In this document: piece by piece, positions 5,255-5,917 of the stretch
Numbering within the stretch: the stretch's first letter is position 1
Layout: every line of letters starts with the position of its first letter
Source: Clostridiales bacterium
GTDB lineage: Bacteria > Bacillota > Clostridia > Peptostreptococcales > BM714
Direction of reading: 5' to 3'
Assembly (NCBI GenBank): GCA_002869095.1
Contig: PKTO01000129.1
Location: 1 to 5,917 of the forward strand
DNA: 5,917 nt
Notes under the pieces: model-generated
Seen by the model: the letters and a program-made list of their open reading frames with translations, nothing else
What the model was told of the DNA's origin: nothing
Databases searched by the model: none
Made by a program: the position numbers and the translations under genes

Positions 5255-5917
5255 ATGAAAAAAGTGGAACGGAGTTGGATTTTATATGATTGGGCAAATT
5301 CGGCGTATTCAATAGCGATAACCACTGCCATTCTGCCTTTGTACTACAAGAATATCGCAACGGGAGTTTCAACCAGCCTTTCGACGGCATATTGGGGCTA
5401 TGCAAATTCTATCGCTACAATACTTGTATCGGTGCTTGCCCCCATTCTCGGCACCATTGCAGACTACAGGGGGTACAAGAAGAAGTTCTTTCTATTCTTT
5501 TTTCTCGTAGGAGTCATTTTTACAGCCGCTCTTTCCACGGTTGGAGAGGGAGAGTGGGTCAAGTGTCTTGCCCTATACATTCTAACGGTCATCGGTTTTG
5601 CGGGTGCAAACATATTTTATGACGCATTCCTCGTTGACGTGACAGTGACCGAAAGGATGGACTGGGTTTCGTCGAATGGATTCGCGTTCGGATACATAGG
5701 AAGCACAATACCCTTTATGGCAAGCATCGGCCTAATAATGAAGCCGGAACTGCTTGGAATTAGCGTCGCTTCTGCCACAAGGCTTTCCTTCATAATAACG
5801 GCTCTCTGGTGGGGGCTTTTCACGATTCCGATGCTCAGGAACGTAAAACAGGTCAATTACATTGAGAGAGAACCCAATCCTGTCCGGAATTCTTTTAAAA
5901 GGCTTTACGGCACAATA
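5255..5917 (+). CDS. MFS transporter, UMF1 (Atg22-like) family, N-terminal 221 residues, truncated by window edge
   Basis: The frame is open from ATG 5255 to the last base. The protein begins [19 protein letters not shown]; the YDWANSAYS motif (11-19) is diagnostic of the UMF1/Atg22-like group. Six hydrophobic segments are visible (about 8-31, 47-66, 77-95, 105-127, 142-162 and 176-193), which is the N-terminal half of a 12-helix transporter. The loop between helices 2 and 3 reads [12 protein letters not shown] (66-77), a form of the MFS motif [10 protein letters not shown] (121-129) lies at the end of helix 4. After helix 6 a charged cytoplasmic loop starts and is cut by the edge. AGGAG (5244-5248) lies 6 bases upstream and fixes the start. 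The substrate of bacterial UMF1 proteins is not established; amino-acid efflux is known only for the fungal Atg22. Confidence 0.93.
   Translation, partial: MKKVERSWILYDWANSAYSIAITTAILPLYYKNIATGVSTSLSTAYWGYANSIATILVSVLAPILGTIADYRGYKKKFFLFFFLVGVIFTAALSTVGEGEWVKCLALYILTVIGFAGANIFYDAFLVDVTVTERMDWVSSNGFAFGYIGSTIPFMASIGLIMKPELLGISVASATRLSFIITALWWGLFTIPMLRNVKQVNYIEREPNPVRNSFKRLYGTI

Noticed and set aside
5290..5856. Frames overlapping the transporter (5290-5622 plus, 5617-5856 minus)
   Set aside because: They are out-of-frame shadows of the UMF1 transporter, which has a ribosome site and six clear hydrophobic segments.

Overview
The window looks like chromosomal core DNA from a moderately AT-rich, Gram-positive anaerobe of the class Clostridia. 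The evidence is strong AGGAGG-type ribosome binding sites, a 56-residue clostridial 2[4Fe-4S] ferredoxin, a Rex redox repressor, and a catabolic-type hexameric glutamate dehydrogenase. From memory, that dehydrogenase resembles the Peptostreptococcaceae enzymes, including the C-terminal RGWY. An amino-acid-fermenting member of that group is my inference; no taxonomic search was possible.

Layout, left to right. (1) 1-1094, minus: the N-terminal 364 residues of an ABC-F translation factor, cut by the left edge just before its second Walker A motif. (2) 1095-1227: divergent control region with a very good sigma-A promoter for rex and an imperfect palindrome matching the Rex operator over the -35 box. 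(3) 1228-1857, plus: rex. (4) 1876-1908: a hairpin that looks like a terminator for both converging genes. (5) 1913-2083, minus: ferredoxin. (6) 2084-2291: divergent promoter region. (7) 2292-2573, plus: short Asp23/Gls24-like protein. (8) 2574-2783: promoter and long leader of the next gene, with a possible 13-codon leader ORF. (9) 2784-4040, plus: glutamate dehydrogenase, then a strong terminator. (10) 4166-5134, minus: a protein of the zinc-dependent phospholipase C fold. (11) 5135-5254: divergent region with a symmetric -10 palindrome. (12) 5255 to the right edge, plus: the N-terminal half of a UMF1-type major facilitator.

The genes appear to be mostly single-gene transcription units with their own promoters and terminators. 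A plausible common theme in the middle is redox balance during fermentation. Glutamate dehydrogenase produces NADH by oxidative deamination, ferredoxin carries low-potential electrons, and Rex senses NADH/NAD+. The sequence supports Rex autoregulation; Rex control of the neighbours is only a hypothesis.

I saw no mobile element, CRISPR array, tRNA, rRNA or phage signature, and no evidence of a novel multi-gene system. The items most worth checking are the Rex operator over its own promoter, two further Rex-like palindromes inside coding sequence, and the gdh leader.
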